From: an uncultured Sphingomonas sp.
GTDB taxonomy: Bacteria; Pseudomonadota; Alphaproteobacteria; Sphingomonadales; Sphingomonadaceae
Length of the DNA stretch: 45,772 nucleotides
Reading direction: 5' to 3'
Assembly (NCBI RefSeq): GCF_902806285.1
Contig: NZ_CADCWA010000160.1
Coordinates: 1 to 45,772, forward strand
Both the position numbers and the translations under genes were made by a program. Shown in pieces: positions 18,031-27,971 of the stretch. The stretch's first letter is position 1. Every line of letters starts with the position of its first letter. The notes under the pieces are model-generated. The model was not told the origin of the DNA. It did no database searches and saw only the letters and a program-made list of their open reading frames with translations.

Positions 18031-20577
18031 TCACAGCGTCCGCGCGCGCTCCTCGACCTCGAACACCTCGAGCCGGTCGCCGGCCTTGATGTCGTTGGTG
18101 TCGGCCAGCAGCACGCCGCACTCCAGGCCGGCGATGACCTGGGCCACGTCGTCCTTGAACCGCCGCAGCGACGCGATGGTCGTCTTGGAGACGATGACGT
18201 CGTTGCGGGTCAGGCGGGCGTTGAGACCCTTGCGGATGACGCCCTCCAACACGAGCAGGCCGGCGGCCTTGTCCTTCTTGCCCGCGGGGAAGACCTCGCG
18301 GACTTCGGCGCGGCCGACCACCGTTTCGATGATCTCGGGGCCCAGCTCGCCGGCCATGGCGCCCTTGGCCCAGTCGGTCAGGTGGTAGATGACGTCGTAG
18401 TAGCGCAGCTCGACCTTGTTGCGCTCCGCCACTTCGCGCGCCTTGGCGTTGGGGCGAACGTTGAAGCCGATGATCGGCGCACCGGTCGAGGAGGCCAGCG
18501 TGACGTCGCTTTCCGTGATCGCGCCCACGCCCGAGTGCAGGACCCGCACCCGGATCTCGTCGGTGGACAGGCGGTTGAGCGCGTTGACGATCGCCTCCGT
18601 CGAGCCCTGCACATCGGCCTTCACCACCAGCGGGAACTCGATGATTGTGGACGCCCGGTTGGCGAACATGTTCTCCAGGCTCATCGGAGCGCTGGTGGTC
18701 CGCTTGCGGTCGAGCACGCCCTGGCGGTAGTCCGCCACCTCGCGGGCGCGCGCCTCGTTCTCCACCACCGTGAACTGGTCGCCCGCCGAGGGCACGGAGC
18801 CGAGCCCCAGCACCTCCACCGGAAAGGACGGCCCCGCCTCCTTCACCTGCCGGCCGTGATCGTCGATCATCGCCCGGACCTTGCCCGACGCCGCGCCGAC
18901 CACGAACACGTCGCCGACGCGCAGGGTGCCGCGCTGCACCAGCACGGTGGCGAGCGGACCGCGGCCCTTGTCGAGCTTGGCCTCGATCACCGCGCCCTCG
19001 GCCGTGCGCACCGGATTGGCCTTGAGCTCGAGCAACTCGGCCTGCAGGCTGATCGCCTCCAGCAAGCCGTCGAGGTTGGTCTTCTTCAGCGCGGACACCT
19101 CCACGTCCTGGACGTCGCCGCCCATCGCCTCGACGATGATCTCGTGCTGCAGCAGCTCCTCGCGAACCTTTTGCGGGTTGGCGGCGGGCTTGTCGACCTT
19201 GTTGATGGCGACGATCATCGGCACGCCCGCCGCCTTGGTGTGGTTGATGGCCTCGATCGTTTGCGGGCGGAGACCGTCGTCCGCGGCGACCACCAGCACC
19301 ACGATGTCCGTGACGTCCGCGCCGCGGGCGCGCATCTCGGTGAATGCCTCGTGGCCCGGCGTGTCGAGAAAGGTGACCTTATCGCCGCTGGGAACCGTGA
19401 CCTGATAGGCGCCGATGTGCTGGGTTATCCCGCCGGCCTCACCCGAGACGACATTGCCGCCGCGGATAGCGTCCAGCAGCGAGGTCTTGCCGTGGTCGAC
19501 ATGGCCCATGATGGTGACCACCGGCGGGCGCGGCTGCAGGCTCTCGGCCGCATCCACGTCGGCCGACGTGTCGATGTCGATGTCGCTTTCGCTGACCCGC
19601 TTGATGTTGTGCCCGAACTCGGTGACCAGCAGCTCGGCCGTGTCCTGGTCGATGGTCTGGGTCAGGGTGACCGCCGACCCCATCTTGAACAGCGCCTTCA
19701 CCAGATCGGCACCGCGCTCCGCCATGCGGTTGGCGAGCTCGCCGACGGTGATCGCCTCGGGCACCACCACGTCGCGGACCTGCTTGGCCGCCGGGCCCGA
19801 CGACAGGTGGGCGCGCTTTTCCTTTTCGCGCGCGCGCTTCAGTGCGGCGAGCGAACGGGCGCGGCTGTCGTCCTCGCCGGACAGGGCGCGGGTGACGGTG
19901 AGCTTGCCCGAATGGCGGCGGTCGTCGCCGCGGCCGCGGGTCGGGCGAGCAGGCTCCGGCCGCCGCGGCGGCGCGGCCGGTTCGGGGCGGCGCACGGGCG
20001 TGAACTGCTGTCCGGACGGACGAGGCGACTGCGCGGGCTGCGCGGGCTGCGCGGGCGCGGCCCTGACCTCGTCGGCCTGAGGGGGGGCTTCGGCTTCCTG
20101 CTCGATCCGCTGCTTGGCTTCTTCCTCCGTGCGGCGCGCGGCCTCCTCTTCGGCGCGGCGGTTCTCTTCGGCGCGGCGACGCTCGTCTTCGGTGGCGTTG
20201 ACCTTGGCCTGCTCCTCGCGCCGGCGCGCGCCTTCGAGCGAGGCCATGCGGGCTTCTTCAGCTTCGCGCAGCAGGCGCGTCTGCATCTCCTTGCGCGCGG
20301 CAATGTCGTCGCCCGGCGAACGGCGAGCGGGCGCGGTCGGCTGGGGCGCCGAACGCTGCGGAACGGCAGGCGCAGGGGCCTCGGCGACCGGCACCGGCGC
20401 CTCGGCGGCCGGAGCCTCGCCCGGCTTGCCCAGGATGCGCCGCTTCTTGACCTCGACCACCACCGTGTTCGAGCGGCCATGGCTGAAGCTCTGCTTGACC
20501 TTGCCGGTCTCCACCGTGCGCTTGATGCCCAGCGGCGGCCGGGTGCCCAGCTTCGGCTTGTCGGTCTGCTCGCTCAT
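18031..20577 (-). CDS. infB: Translation initiation factor IF-2
   Basis: [23 protein letters not shown]...[12 protein letters not shown]...[11 protein letters not shown]1/G3 motifs; charged R/E-rich N-terminus. Confidence 0.98.
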   Translation of the reverse strand: MSEQTDKPKLGTRPPLGIKRTVETGKVKQSFSHGRSNTVVVEVKKRRILGKPGEAPAAEAPVPVAEAPAPAVPQRSAPQPTAPARRSPGDDIAARKEMQTRLLREAEEARMASLEGARRREEQAKVNATEDERRRAEENRRAEEEAARRTEEEAKQRIEQEAEAPPQADEVRAAPAQPAQPAQSPRPSGQQFTPVRRPEPAAPPRRPEPARPTRGRGDDRRHSGKLTVTRALSGEDDSRARSLAALKRAREKEKRAHLSSGPAAKQVRDVVVPEAITVGELANRMAERGADLVKALFKMGSAVTLTQTIDQDTAELLVTEFGHNIKRVSESDIDIDTSADVDAAESLQPRPPVVTIMGHVDHGKTSLLDAIRGGNVVSGEAGGITQHIGAYQVTVPSGDKVTFLDTPGHEAFTEMRARGADVTDIVVLVVAADDGLRPQTIEAINHTKAAGVPMIVAINKVDKPAANPQKVREELLQHEIIVEAMGGDVQDVEVSALKKTNLDGLLEAISLQAELLELKANPVRTAEGAVIEAKLDKGRGPLATVLVQRGTLRVGDVFVVGAASGKVRAMIDDHGRQVKEAGPSFPVEVLGLGSVPSAGDQFTVVENEARAREVADYRQGVLDRKRTTSAPMSLENMFANRASTIIEFPLVVKADVQGSTEAIVNALNRLSTDEIRVRVLHSGVGAITESDVTLASSTGAPIIGFNVRPNAKAREVAERNKVELRYYDVIYHLTDWAKGAMAGELGPEIIETVVGRAEVREVFPAGKKDKAAGLLVLEGVIRKGLNARLTRNDVIVSKTTIASLRRFKDDVAQVIAGLECGVLLADTNDIKAGDRLEVFEVEERARTL

Positions 20578-21386
20578 CTCGTTCCTTCGTTCGTATCGTC
20601 GGCCGAGGCGGCAGCCGGGGCAGCGTCGCCGCGCCCTAACCCAGCCTCGGGATCAATGAAAGCGCGCCACCGGGACAGCGCGTGAAGCACACGCGCCGCG
20701 GCGGCAGCGTCGGTCAGGGCAATGTGTACCACATTCTCGCGCCCCAACGCCATGCTCAAGATGGTGCGGTCCGTCAGAATTGCCAGTCCGCTTGCGTAGC
20801 CCAGCTCCGCCGACCCGCCGACGCGCCAGGCCTGGTCCAGGCGGCGGCGGCCGTCGTCCCCCGCGTCCGCGGCGTGGAGCAGCAGGCGGACCTTGCCGGA
20901 GCGCGCAGCCTGCTCCACCCGATCAGCCCCGTTGATGAGGTTGCCCGAGCGCGCTTCCATCCCGAGCCGGTCGAGCGCGGCCTGGCGCAGCGCGGCCTCC
21001 GTCTTCTCGCCAAGGTCGGCGGGAATGAGGAGGTCGCCCGTCTTGAACGCGCGGGCAAGCGCGCCCTTGAGCTTGCCCTTGGCATTGGCCGCGTCGAGGT
21101 CGGCGCGCGGCACGCCGATCCACGCCCCGCGGCCCGGCGCCTTGGCGCGCACGTCGGGCAGCACTTCCCCGCTGGGGCCAAGGGCAAGGCGGATCAGCTC
21201 ATCGCGCGAGCCATGCCGGCGCGAGAGGATGCAGGTGCGTTCGGATTTGTGCTCCGGCGCACGCCGGAGTCCAGCCGCCCCAGTGGAGGGCTGGGCCCCG
21301 GCCTTGGGTCCGACCGAAGTACTACTTCGGTGGGTGCCCTTCGCCGGGGTGCTGGCTAACGCCGTATCATTGCGAGGATTCCGCAT
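20574..21386 (-). CDS. RNA-binding YlxR/DUF448 family protein fused to an L7Ae-like C-terminal domain; N-terminal leader encoded by a repeat
   Basis: SERTCILSRRHGSRDELIRLALGPSGEVLPDVRAKAPGRGAWIGV typical of YlxR; located between nusA and infB. Confidence 0.92.
   Translation of the reverse strand: MRNPRNDTALASTPAKGTHRSSTSVGPKAGAQPSTGAAGLRRAPEHKSERTCILSRRHGSRDELIRLALGPSGEVLPDVRAKAPGRGAWIGVPRADLDAANAKGKLKGALARAFKTGDLLIPADLGEKTEAALRQAALDRLGMEARSGNLINGADRVEQAARSGKVRLLLHAADAGDDGRRRLDQAWRVGGSAELGYASGLAILTDRTILSMALGRENVVHIALTDAAAAARVLHALSRWRAFIDPEAGLGRGDAAPAAASADDTNEGTR
21249..21355. repeat. REP-like palindromic repeat, family B, within the ylxR 5' coding region
   Basis: ctccggcgcacgccggagtccagccgccccagtggagggctgggccccggccttgg...ccgaagtactacttcgg...cccttcgccggggtgctgg; nested inverted arms. 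Confidence 0.85.
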
Positions 21387-22995
21387 CGGCGGCCTCCTCG
21401 GTCTCGGCGCCCTCGTCCTCGAACCAATGCGCCCGGGCGGCCATGATGATCTCGTTGCCCTGCTCTTCGCTGAGGCCGTACTCGGCGAGCACGCCGCCCT
21501 TGTCCTCCGTCCGCTGCGGCGCGTTCTCGGCGCGGCGGCGCGGCTCCTGGCGCTTCTTCTGAACGAGCTCGTCGGTGGCGAGGTCGGCGAGGTCGTCGAG
21601 CGTCTTGATACCCGCCTTGCCCAGGGTCACCAGCATGGCCTCGGTAAGGTGCGGCAGCTCGGCCAGTGCATCCTCGACGCCCAGCGCGCGGCGCTCCTCG
21701 CGAGACGCCGCCTCGCGCCGCTCCAGCGCTTCGGACGCGCGGCTCTGCAGCTCGGCCGCGATCTCCTCGTCCAGCCCCTCGATGGAGGCGATCTCGTCGG
21801 CCTCGACGTAGGCGACCTCCTCCAGGCTGGTGAAGCCCTCGGCCACCAGCAGCTGGGCCAGAGTCTCGTCCACGTCCAACTCATTCTGGAACGTCTCGGA
21901 GCGCTCGACGAACTCGCGCTGGCGCTTCTCGCTGGCGTCGGCTTCGGTCAGGATGTCGATCTGCGAGTTGGTCAGCTGCGAAGCCAGCCGCACGTTCTGC
22001 CCGCGGCGGCCGATCGCCAGGCTGAGCTGGTCGTCGGGCACCACCACCTCGATGCGGGCTTCCTCCTCGTCGATCACCACCCGGCTTACGGTCGCGGGCT
22101 GGAGCGCGTTGACGACGAAGGTCGCGGTGTCCTCGCTCCACGGGATGATGTCGATCTTCTCGCCCTGCATCTCCTGCACGACCGCCTGCACGCGGCTGCC
22201 CTTCATGCCGACGCAGGCGCCGACCGGGTCGATCGAGCTGTCGCGGCTGATCACCCCGATCTTGGCGCGGCTGCCCGGATCGCGGGCCGCGGCCTTGATC
22301 TCGATGATGCCGTCGTAGATTTCCGGCACTTCCTGCGCGAACAGCTTCTTCATGAAGTCGGGGTGCGCCCGCGACAGGAAGATCTGCGGGCCGCGGGTCT
22401 CGCGGGCGACGCGCAGGATCAGCGAGCGGACGCGATCGCCGACGCGCACCATCTCGCGCGGGATCTGGGCGTCGCGGCGGATCACACCCTCGGCCCGGCC
22501 GAGGTCGACCACCACGTGACCGAACTCGACCCGCTTGACGACGCCGGTGATGACCTCGCCGACGCGGTCCTTGAACTCCTCATATTGCCGCTCCCGCTCG
22601 GCATCGCGGACCTTCTGGAAGATGACCTGCTTCGCGGCCTGCGCGGCGATGCGGCCGAATTCGATCGGGGGCAGGGGATCGACGATGAAGTCGCCGAGCT
22701 GCGCGTCCGCCTGGAGCTTCTGCGCGCCTTTGAGGTCGACCTGCTTGAAATGGTCCTCCGGCTCCTCGACCACCTCCAGCACGCGCCACAGGCGCAAGTC
22801 CCCGGTCTCGCCGTCGAGCTTGGCGCGGATGTCGTTCTCGGCGCCGTAGCGGGCGCGGGCGGCGCGCTGGATGGCGTCCTCCATTGCCTCGATCACGATG
22901 CCGCGGTCGATCAGCTTCTCGCGGGCGACGCTGTCGGCGATGGCGAGCAGCTCGGCCCGGTTGGCGGTCGGTGCAGCGGTCGCGGCAGTGGCCAT
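21367..22995 (-). CDS. nusA: Transcription termination/antitermination factor NusA
   Basis: NRAELLAIADSVAREKLIDRGIVIEAMEDAIQRAARARYG...IDPVGACVGMKGSRVQAVVQEMQGEKIDI; start set at the ATG at 22995. Confidence 0.97.
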   Translation of the reverse strand: MATAATAAPTANRAELLAIADSVAREKLIDRGIVIEAMEDAIQRAARARYGAENDIRAKLDGETGDLRLWRVLEVVEEPEDHFKQVDLKGAQKLQADAQLGDFIVDPLPPIEFGRIAAQAAKQVIFQKVRDAERERQYEEFKDRVGEVITGVVKRVEFGHVVVDLGRAEGVIRRDAQIPREMVRVGDRVRSLILRVARETRGPQIFLSRAHPDFMKKLFAQEVPEIYDGIIEIKAAARDPGSRAKIGVISRDSSIDPVGACVGMKGSRVQAVVQEMQGEKIDIIPWSEDTATFVVNALQPATVSRVVIDEEEARIEVVVPDDQLSLAIGRRGQNVRLASQLTNSQIDILTEADASEKRQREFVERSETFQNELDVDETLAQLLVAEGFTSLEEVAYVEADEIASIEGLDEEIAAELQSRASEALERREAASREERRALGVEDALAELPHLTEAMLVTLGKAGIKTLDDLADLATDELVQKKRQEPRRRAENAPQRTEDKGGVLAEYGLSEEQGNEIIMAARAHWFEDEGAETEEAADAESSQ

Positions 22996-23000
22996 GTCGT

Positions 23001-23540
23001 TCAGTCCTCTACAGTCTGGATGTCGTCGGCGCCCTCCGTCGAGAGCGGCGCGGTGGCGTTGATGAGCTTGTCGGTCAGCAGCAGCTTGGCCGAGTGAATG
23101 GCGGAAAAGGGCAGGGCATAGTCGCGCCCGTCCTTGCCGGTCAGCTTGACGGTCTCGCCATCGGTCCCGGCGAGCTCGCCCGAGAACTGCTTCCGTCCGT
23201 CGATCGGCTCGGCCAGATTGATGCGGGCTTCGTGCCCGGCCCAATCGTCATAGTCCTTTAGCCGGGTCAGCGGCCGGTCGATCCCGGGCGAGCTGACTTC
23301 CAGCCGGTAGGAGCTCGCGATCGGATCGCGCCCTTCCGCTTCCAGCGCGTCCAGCCGGTCGGACACCCGGCGAGAGACGGCCTGGCAGTCGGCCAGGTCG
23401 AGCTGCCGCGTGTCGGGCCGCTCGGCCATGATCTGCAGCGTCGGGTCCGACTTGCCCCCGATCATCGCCACCCGCACCAGTTCAAAGCCGAGGCTCTTCA
23501 CCTCGGGCTCGATCAGCGCGTTAAGGGCGGTCAGGTCCAT
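23001..23540 (-). CDS. rimP: Ribosome maturation factor RimP
   Basis: LGFELVRVAMIGGKSDPTLQIMAERPD...YRLEVSSPGIDRPLTRLKDYDDWAGHEARI. Confidence 0.95.
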   Translation of the reverse strand: MDLTALNALIEPEVKSLGFELVRVAMIGGKSDPTLQIMAERPDTRQLDLADCQAVSRRVSDRLDALEAEGRDPIASSYRLEVSSPGIDRPLTRLKDYDDWAGHEARINLAEPIDGRKQFSGELAGTDGETVKLTGKDGRDYALPFSAIHSAKLLLTDKLINATAPLSTEGADDIQTVED

Positions 23541-23657
23541 GCGGCTCCATCAGGCTAAGCGGCTTCGGCGCCGGCCCGGGCTCCCGGACCAGCCTCAGCA
23601 TCTGGCGATGTCGAGGAAGTCACTTGCATATAGAGGAGCGAGCGGCGGGACGCAACA

Positions 23658-23744
23658 ACAAGTACCCCGGCGAAAGCCGGGGCCCAGCCGCCGCTTCGAC
23701 GCGCTAGCTTGAGGACTGGACCCCGGCGTTCGCCGGGGTACTGA
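23658..23744. repeat. REP-like inverted repeat, family B, overlapping the 3' end of the ICMT-like gene
   Basis: gtaccccggcgaaagccggggcccag ... actggaccccggcgttcgccggggtac. Confidence 0.9.
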
Positions 23745-24222
23745 GGGCCCGATTCTCCGCCTTGATCCTGATCGCCAGCACGATCGCGTTGAGCACGCTG
23801 AACAGCAGCGCCACCTGCCACAGCCCGAACACCAGCGGCAGCACCGCGATCTCTCCGATCACCACCAGATAGTTGGGATGGCTGACAAAGCGGAACGGCC
23901 CGCCGGTGACCAGCGGTGCGCCCGGCAGCACGATGATCCGCGTTGTCCAGCGCGGTCCCAGCGTCCGCAGCACCCACACCCGGCCAAGCTGTAGCAGAAA
24001 GAACAGGACCAGCAGCGCCACATGAATTGGCCGGCCCGGCGCCAGCCACCACAGCGTCGCCAGCCACGCCGTGTGCACCGCCACGATCAGCGGGTAGTGC
24101 CCCGGCGCATGCTCCCGCGCGCCCATCGCCAGCAGCTGGGCCGTGTTCCTCCGTGCCAGCACCAGCTCCGACAGGCGCTGAAAGGTCACAAAGGCCAGCA
24201 GGGCGATGGCCGGCCACATCAT
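23704..24222 (-). CDS. Isoprenylcysteine carboxyl methyltransferase (ICMT)-like membrane methyltransferase
   Basis: GPFRFVSHPNYLVVIGEIAVLPLVFG: RHPNY-type ICMT motif; multiple TM helices; overlaps the type III PKS stop. Confidence 0.85.
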   Translation of the reverse strand: MMWPAIALLAFVTFQRLSELVLARRNTAQLLAMGAREHAPGHYPLIVAVHTAWLATLWWLAPGRPIHVALLVLFFLLQLGRVWVLRTLGPRWTTRIIVLPGAPLVTGGPFRFVSHPNYLVVIGEIAVLPLVFGLWQVALLFSVLNAIVLAIRIKAENRALSTPANAGVQSSS

Positions 24223-25271
24223 GCGGCGGCGCGCTCCAGCATCAGCCCGGCGCAGGTGAAGCCCGGCCCGAAGGCGGTCATCAGCGTCCGCTCGGGCAGG
24301 CCGCGGGCGAGCAGCTGCTCCAGCACGAACAGCACGGTTGGCGCACTCATGTTGCCATGCTCGCGCAGCACCTGCCGCTCAAGGTCGAGCGTGCCGGGCT
24401 CAAGCGCCATGGCGTTCTCGATCGCCTCCACCACCTTGGCCCCGCCGGGATGGCAGCACAGCCGCCCGATCTCGTCGAGGGTGATGCCGAATTCCTCCAG
24501 CAGACCGGCGATCGCGGCCGCCAGCTCGGCAGTGACGAAGGGCGGAATGGCGCGGTCGAACACCACCGCGAAGCCGGGGTCCTCGACCCGCCAGCCCATG
24601 ATCCCGAGCGTGTCCGGCCACAGCTTCTCACCGGCTGAGGTAATCGCGCCCAACCCGCCGGCATCGCCTTCGACCACCGCCGCCGCCGCGCCGTCCCCGA
24701 ACAGGGCGGTGGCAACCAGCGCCGCGGGATCGTCGCTGTCGAGCCGGATGGAGATGGAGCAGGTCTCCACGCACACGAACAGCCAGCGGCTGCCGGGTTC
24801 CGCGGCCGCCAACCGGGCGGCGGTGGCCAGCCCGCTGATCCCGCCGGCGCAGCCCAGACCGAACACGGGCAGCCGGCGCACGTTCGGGCGCAGGCCGAGC
24901 GCCGGACCCGCGCGCGCCTCCAGGCTAGGGGTTGCGATGCCGGTGGTGGACACGCTCACCACCCCGTCGATGTCCTCGGCCTGCAGCCCGGCCGCCGCAA
25001 TGGCCTTCGCGGCAGCGTCGATGAACAAGGCCTCGGCCGCTTCCAGGTAGAGCCGGTTGCGCGACTCCCACCGATGGTCGCCCGCATACCATTCCAGCGG
25101 TGCCACCGTGTTGCGCCGGTCGATGCCCGCATTGTCGAACACGCCCTGCAACCGGTCGAACAACGCCGTGCGCCCCGCGAACAGCTCGCGCGCAATCGCC
25201 TTGGCATCGGTCTGGCTCAGCGTATGGGGCGGAACGGCGGTGGCGAGGCTGAGCAGTGGAACAGGGCGCAA
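24219..25271 (-). CDS. Type III polyketide synthase (chalcone/stilbene synthase family)
   Basis: Catalytic triad candidates: Cys in FGLGCAGGISG, His in CCHPGGAKV, Asn in GNMSAPTVLFVLE. Confidence 0.92.
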   Translation of the reverse strand: MRPVPLLSLATAVPPHTLSQTDAKAIARELFAGRTALFDRLQGVFDNAGIDRRNTVAPLEWYAGDHRWESRNRLYLEAAEALFIDAAAKAIAAAGLQAEDIDGVVSVSTTGIATPSLEARAGPALGLRPNVRRLPVFGLGCAGGISGLATAARLAAAEPGSRWLFVCVETCSISIRLDSDDPAALVATALFGDGAAAAVVEGDAGGLGAITSAGEKLWPDTLGIMGWRVEDPGFAVVFDRAIPPFVTAELAAAIAGLLEEFGITLDEIGRLCCHPGGAKVVEAIENAMALEPGTLDLERQVLREHGNMSAPTVLFVLEQLLARGLPERTLMTAFGPGFTCAGLMLERAAA

Positions 25272-25325
25272 GCTGGCTGCTTTCTACGTGGGAGCGCCGG
25301 AAACGCGCAGTAAGGGAGAGGTTGG

Positions 25326-26501
25326 ATGCGTACGGTTCGATTGCAAGCTGCAACTCTTGCGCTGCTGATTGGTGCCTGCTCCGCCTCCTCGTCCGCGGCC
25401 GACGAGCAGGCCGCACCGGCGCCGCAAAGCGACAACGCCACCGCCCAGACCACGGGTGGGAGCGCTCAGCAGACCGCCGGACGCCCGTTCAGCAGCGAAT
25501 CGGTGGCGAGCTTCTCGACCCCCTGGGCGATGGCCTTTCTCCCCGGCAGCGGCGTGGCCATGACCAACCGGGCCCTGGTCTCGGAGAAGGAAGGCCTGCT
25601 CTGGCTGGTGGACGTCGCCAGCGGGCAGAAGCAGCCGGTGTCCGGCTTGCCGGAGAACATCAAGGTCGCGGGGCAGGGCGGCCTCGGCGACGTGGTCGTG
25701 CATCCCGACTTCGCGGGCAACCAGCGCGTCTACCTGACCTTCGTCGAGCCGGGTCCGAACGGCACCAGCGGGGCCGCGGTCGGCTACGGCACGCTGGAGA
25801 TGGCGCGGAACGGATCCCGGCTGAACGGCTTCAAGGTCATCTGGCGGCAAACGCCCAAGGTCACCGGCAACGGCCACTTCTCGCACCGCATCGCCTTTGC
25901 GCCGGACGGGAGCATGTTCGTGTCGTCCGGGGACCGGGAGAAGATGGAGCCGGCCCAGGACCGGAACGTCGACCTCGGCAAGATCATTCACCTGGATGCG
26001 GAAGGCCAGCGCATCGGCCGGCGCTTCCATACCATGGGGCACCGCAACGTGCTCGGCCTGGCCTTTGCGCCCGATGGGCGGCTGTGGGCCGGCGAGATGG
26101 GCCCGAAGGGTGGCGACGAGGTGAACCTGATCGAGCAGGGCAAGAACTACGGCTGGCCGCAGGCATCCTACGGCAGCCACTATGAAGGACGGCCGATCCC
26201 CGACGACCACCGGGCGCGCGGTTTCGAGGAGCCCAAGGTGTGGTGGAACCCCGCCATCTCGCCGGGCGGCCTGATCGTCTACAACGGCGACCTGTTCCCG
26301 CAGTGGAAAGGCGACATCCTGATGGGAGCGCTGTCGGGCGAAGCGCTGATCCGGGTCGATGTGAACGGCGCAGTCGCGCGCAAGGGCAACCAGTGGCCGA
26401 TGAACGCCCGCATCCGCGAGGTCGAGCAAGGCCCGCGCGGCGAGGTGTACCTGCTGGAGGACGCCGGGCGGCTGTTGAGGCTCGAGCCGGCGCGAACCTA
26501 G
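25326..26501 (+). CDS. PQQ-dependent sugar dehydrogenase (YliI/aldose sugar dehydrogenase-like), lipoprotein/exported
   Basis: Signal ...LALLIGACSASSSA; GGLGDVVVHPDF, RIAFAPDGSMFVSSGDR, GHRNVLGLAFAPDGRLWAGEMGPKGGDEVNLIEQGKNYGWP. Confidence 0.92.
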   Translation: MRTVRLQAATLALLIGACSASSSAADEQAAPAPQSDNATAQTTGGSAQQTAGRPFSSESVASFSTPWAMAFLPGSGVAMTNRALVSEKEGLLWLVDVASGQKQPVSGLPENIKVAGQGGLGDVVVHPDFAGNQRVYLTFVEPGPNGTSGAAVGYGTLEMARNGSRLNGFKVIWRQTPKVTGNGHFSHRIAFAPDGSMFVSSGDREKMEPAQDRNVDLGKIIHLDAEGQRIGRRFHTMGHRNVLGLAFAPDGRLWAGEMGPKGGDEVNLIEQGKNYGWPQASYGSHYEGRPIPDDHRARGFEEPKVWWNPAISPGGLIVYNGDLFPQWKGDILMGALSGEALIRVDVNGAVARKGNQWPMNARIREVEQGPRGEVYLLEDAGRLLRLEPART

Positions 26502-26597
26502 CTACTCCCCCTGGGGGAGAGGCGCGAAGCGCCGGAGGGGTAAGTAAATGACCCCTCTGTCAGCTGCGCTGACATCTCCCCCAAAGGGGGAGATGCT
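26501..26597. repeat. Palindromic repeat, family A, between convergent genes
   Basis: gctactccccctgggggagaggcgcgaagcgccggaggggtaagtaaatgacccctctgtcagctgcgctgacatctcccccaaagggggagatgct. Confidence 0.92.
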
Positions 26598-27294
26598 AGA
26601 GCCGCCGATACCGCAGATAGTAAGGCCGCCTGCCCTCCCGCCGCGACTTCGCGCCGTAGCGGGTCTCGATCCAGCCGCCGACCGGCTCCAGCCAGTCCTT
26701 GGGCTGCTCCGCCAGCCACTCGAAGCGGTCCGCGTGCCGCTGCATCGTCATCAGCGTCCACTCGAGATAGACCGGGTGATCCGTCGCGATGCGGAGTTCG
26801 CCGCCCGGCTTCAGCTTGTCGGCGAACAGCCGCACCGGCCCGTCGTTCACCATCCGCCGCTTGGCGTGGCGGGCCTTGGGCCAGGGGTCGGGGTGCAGCA
26901 GGTAAAGCATGGTCAGCGCCCCGTCCGGCACGCGCCGCAGCACCTCCAGCGCGTCGCCCATGTGCAGCCGCACGTTGCGGAGCGCTCCGTCGCGGACGTG
27001 CCCAAGCGCGGTCGCCACGCCGTTGACGAACGGCTCGGCGCCGATGAAACCATGGTCGGGCAGCAGGTCCGCCCGGTAGGCGAGGTGCTCGCCGGAGCCA
27101 AAGCCGATCTCGAAGTGGAGCGGTCGGTCGTCGCCGAACAGGGCCGGCGCCGTGACCTCGCCATCGGCGGGCACCGCCAGCTGCGGCAGCAGCCGATCGA
27201 CCAGCTCCTGCTGGCCGGCACGCAGTTTGTGCCCGCTCGAGCGGCCGTAAAGCCGGTTGATGGTCAGCGGATCGCCAGGCTTGAACGCGGTCAT
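26596..27294 (-). CDS. trmB: tRNA (guanosine(46)-N7)-methyltransferase TrmB
   Basis: LHFEIGFGSGEHLAYRA...GAEPFVNGVA...LYLLHPDPWPKARHAKRRMV; start set at the ATG at 27294. Confidence 0.95.
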   Translation of the reverse strand: MTAFKPGDPLTINRLYGRSSGHKLRAGQQELVDRLLPQLAVPADGEVTAPALFGDDRPLHFEIGFGSGEHLAYRADLLPDHGFIGAEPFVNGVATALGHVRDGALRNVRLHMGDALEVLRRVPDGALTMLYLLHPDPWPKARHAKRRMVNDGPVRLFADKLKPGGELRIATDHPVYLEWTLMTMQRHADRFEWLAEQPKDWLEPVGGWIETRYGAKSRREGRRPYYLRYRRL

Positions 27295-27350
27295 GGCAAC
27301 GCCCTTTGCCGAACTGCGTTCACCCCGCAACCGACCAGGAGAACTCCCGC

Positions 27351-27893
27351 ATGTACGGCAACAACCCTCGCAGCACCGCACAGATCGGCGGGCACCCGCT
27401 GCATCCCATGCTGATCCCGATCCCGATCACCAGCTTCCTGTTCGCCTTCGGCACCGATCTGGCCCACGCGGCGACCGGCGACCGGCGCTGGGGCGAGGCG
27501 ACCAAGTGGCTGCTGGGCGCCGGGCTGGTCGGGGCGTTGGGCGCGGCGGCGACGGGGATGACCGACTATCTCGGCGACGAGCGGGTGAAGAAGCTGCCGT
27601 CCGCCAACCAGCACATGATCGCCAACCTCGCGCTGGTCGGGGTGCAGACCGCCAATCTCGGGCTGCGGCTGACCAACCGGCAGGAAGAGGTGCCGGCAGG
27701 CGGGCCGTGGCTGTCCGGGCTGGCGGCGGCGATCGTCGGCTACTCGGGCTGGCTCGGCGGCGAGCTGACCTACCGCCATCGGGTCGCAGTGCAGGAAACC
27801 CGCGACGAATATTCCGGCTACGACGACGGCCATGCCGAGGGCGGCCTGGGCGTCCCCCGCGGCGAAGTGCTAAAGGAGAAGATGGCGGAGTAA
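27351..27893 (+). CDS. DUF2231-type membrane protein
   Basis: GGHPLHPMLIPIPITSFLFAFGTDLAHAATGDRRWGEATKWLLGAGLVGALGAAATGMTDYL. Confidence 0.8.
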   Translation: MYGNNPRSTAQIGGHPLHPMLIPIPITSFLFAFGTDLAHAATGDRRWGEATKWLLGAGLVGALGAAATGMTDYLGDERVKKLPSANQHMIANLALVGVQTANLGLRLTNRQEEVPAGGPWLSGLAAAIVGYSGWLGGELTYRHRVAVQETRDEYSGYDDGHAEGGLGVPRGEVLKEKMAE

Positions 27894-27894
27894 G

Positions 27895-27970
27895 CGTCAT
27901 CCCGGCGAAGGCCGGGATCCCAGCGATAGCGCGCGGTTGACCTGAGATCCCGGCCTGCGCCGGGATGACG
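27895..27970. repeat. REP-like inverted repeat between convergent genes (gtcatcccggcgaaggccgggatccc...gatcccggcctgcgccgggatgac)
   Basis: Two opposed hairpins seen directly. Confidence 0.9.
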
Positions 27971-27971
27971 G

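Noticed and set aside
17878-20685. 935-aa plus-strand ORF antisense to infB
   Set aside because: Mirror of infB codon bias in high-GC DNA; low-complexity H/R/L/A/D translation without motifs; infB is unambiguous.
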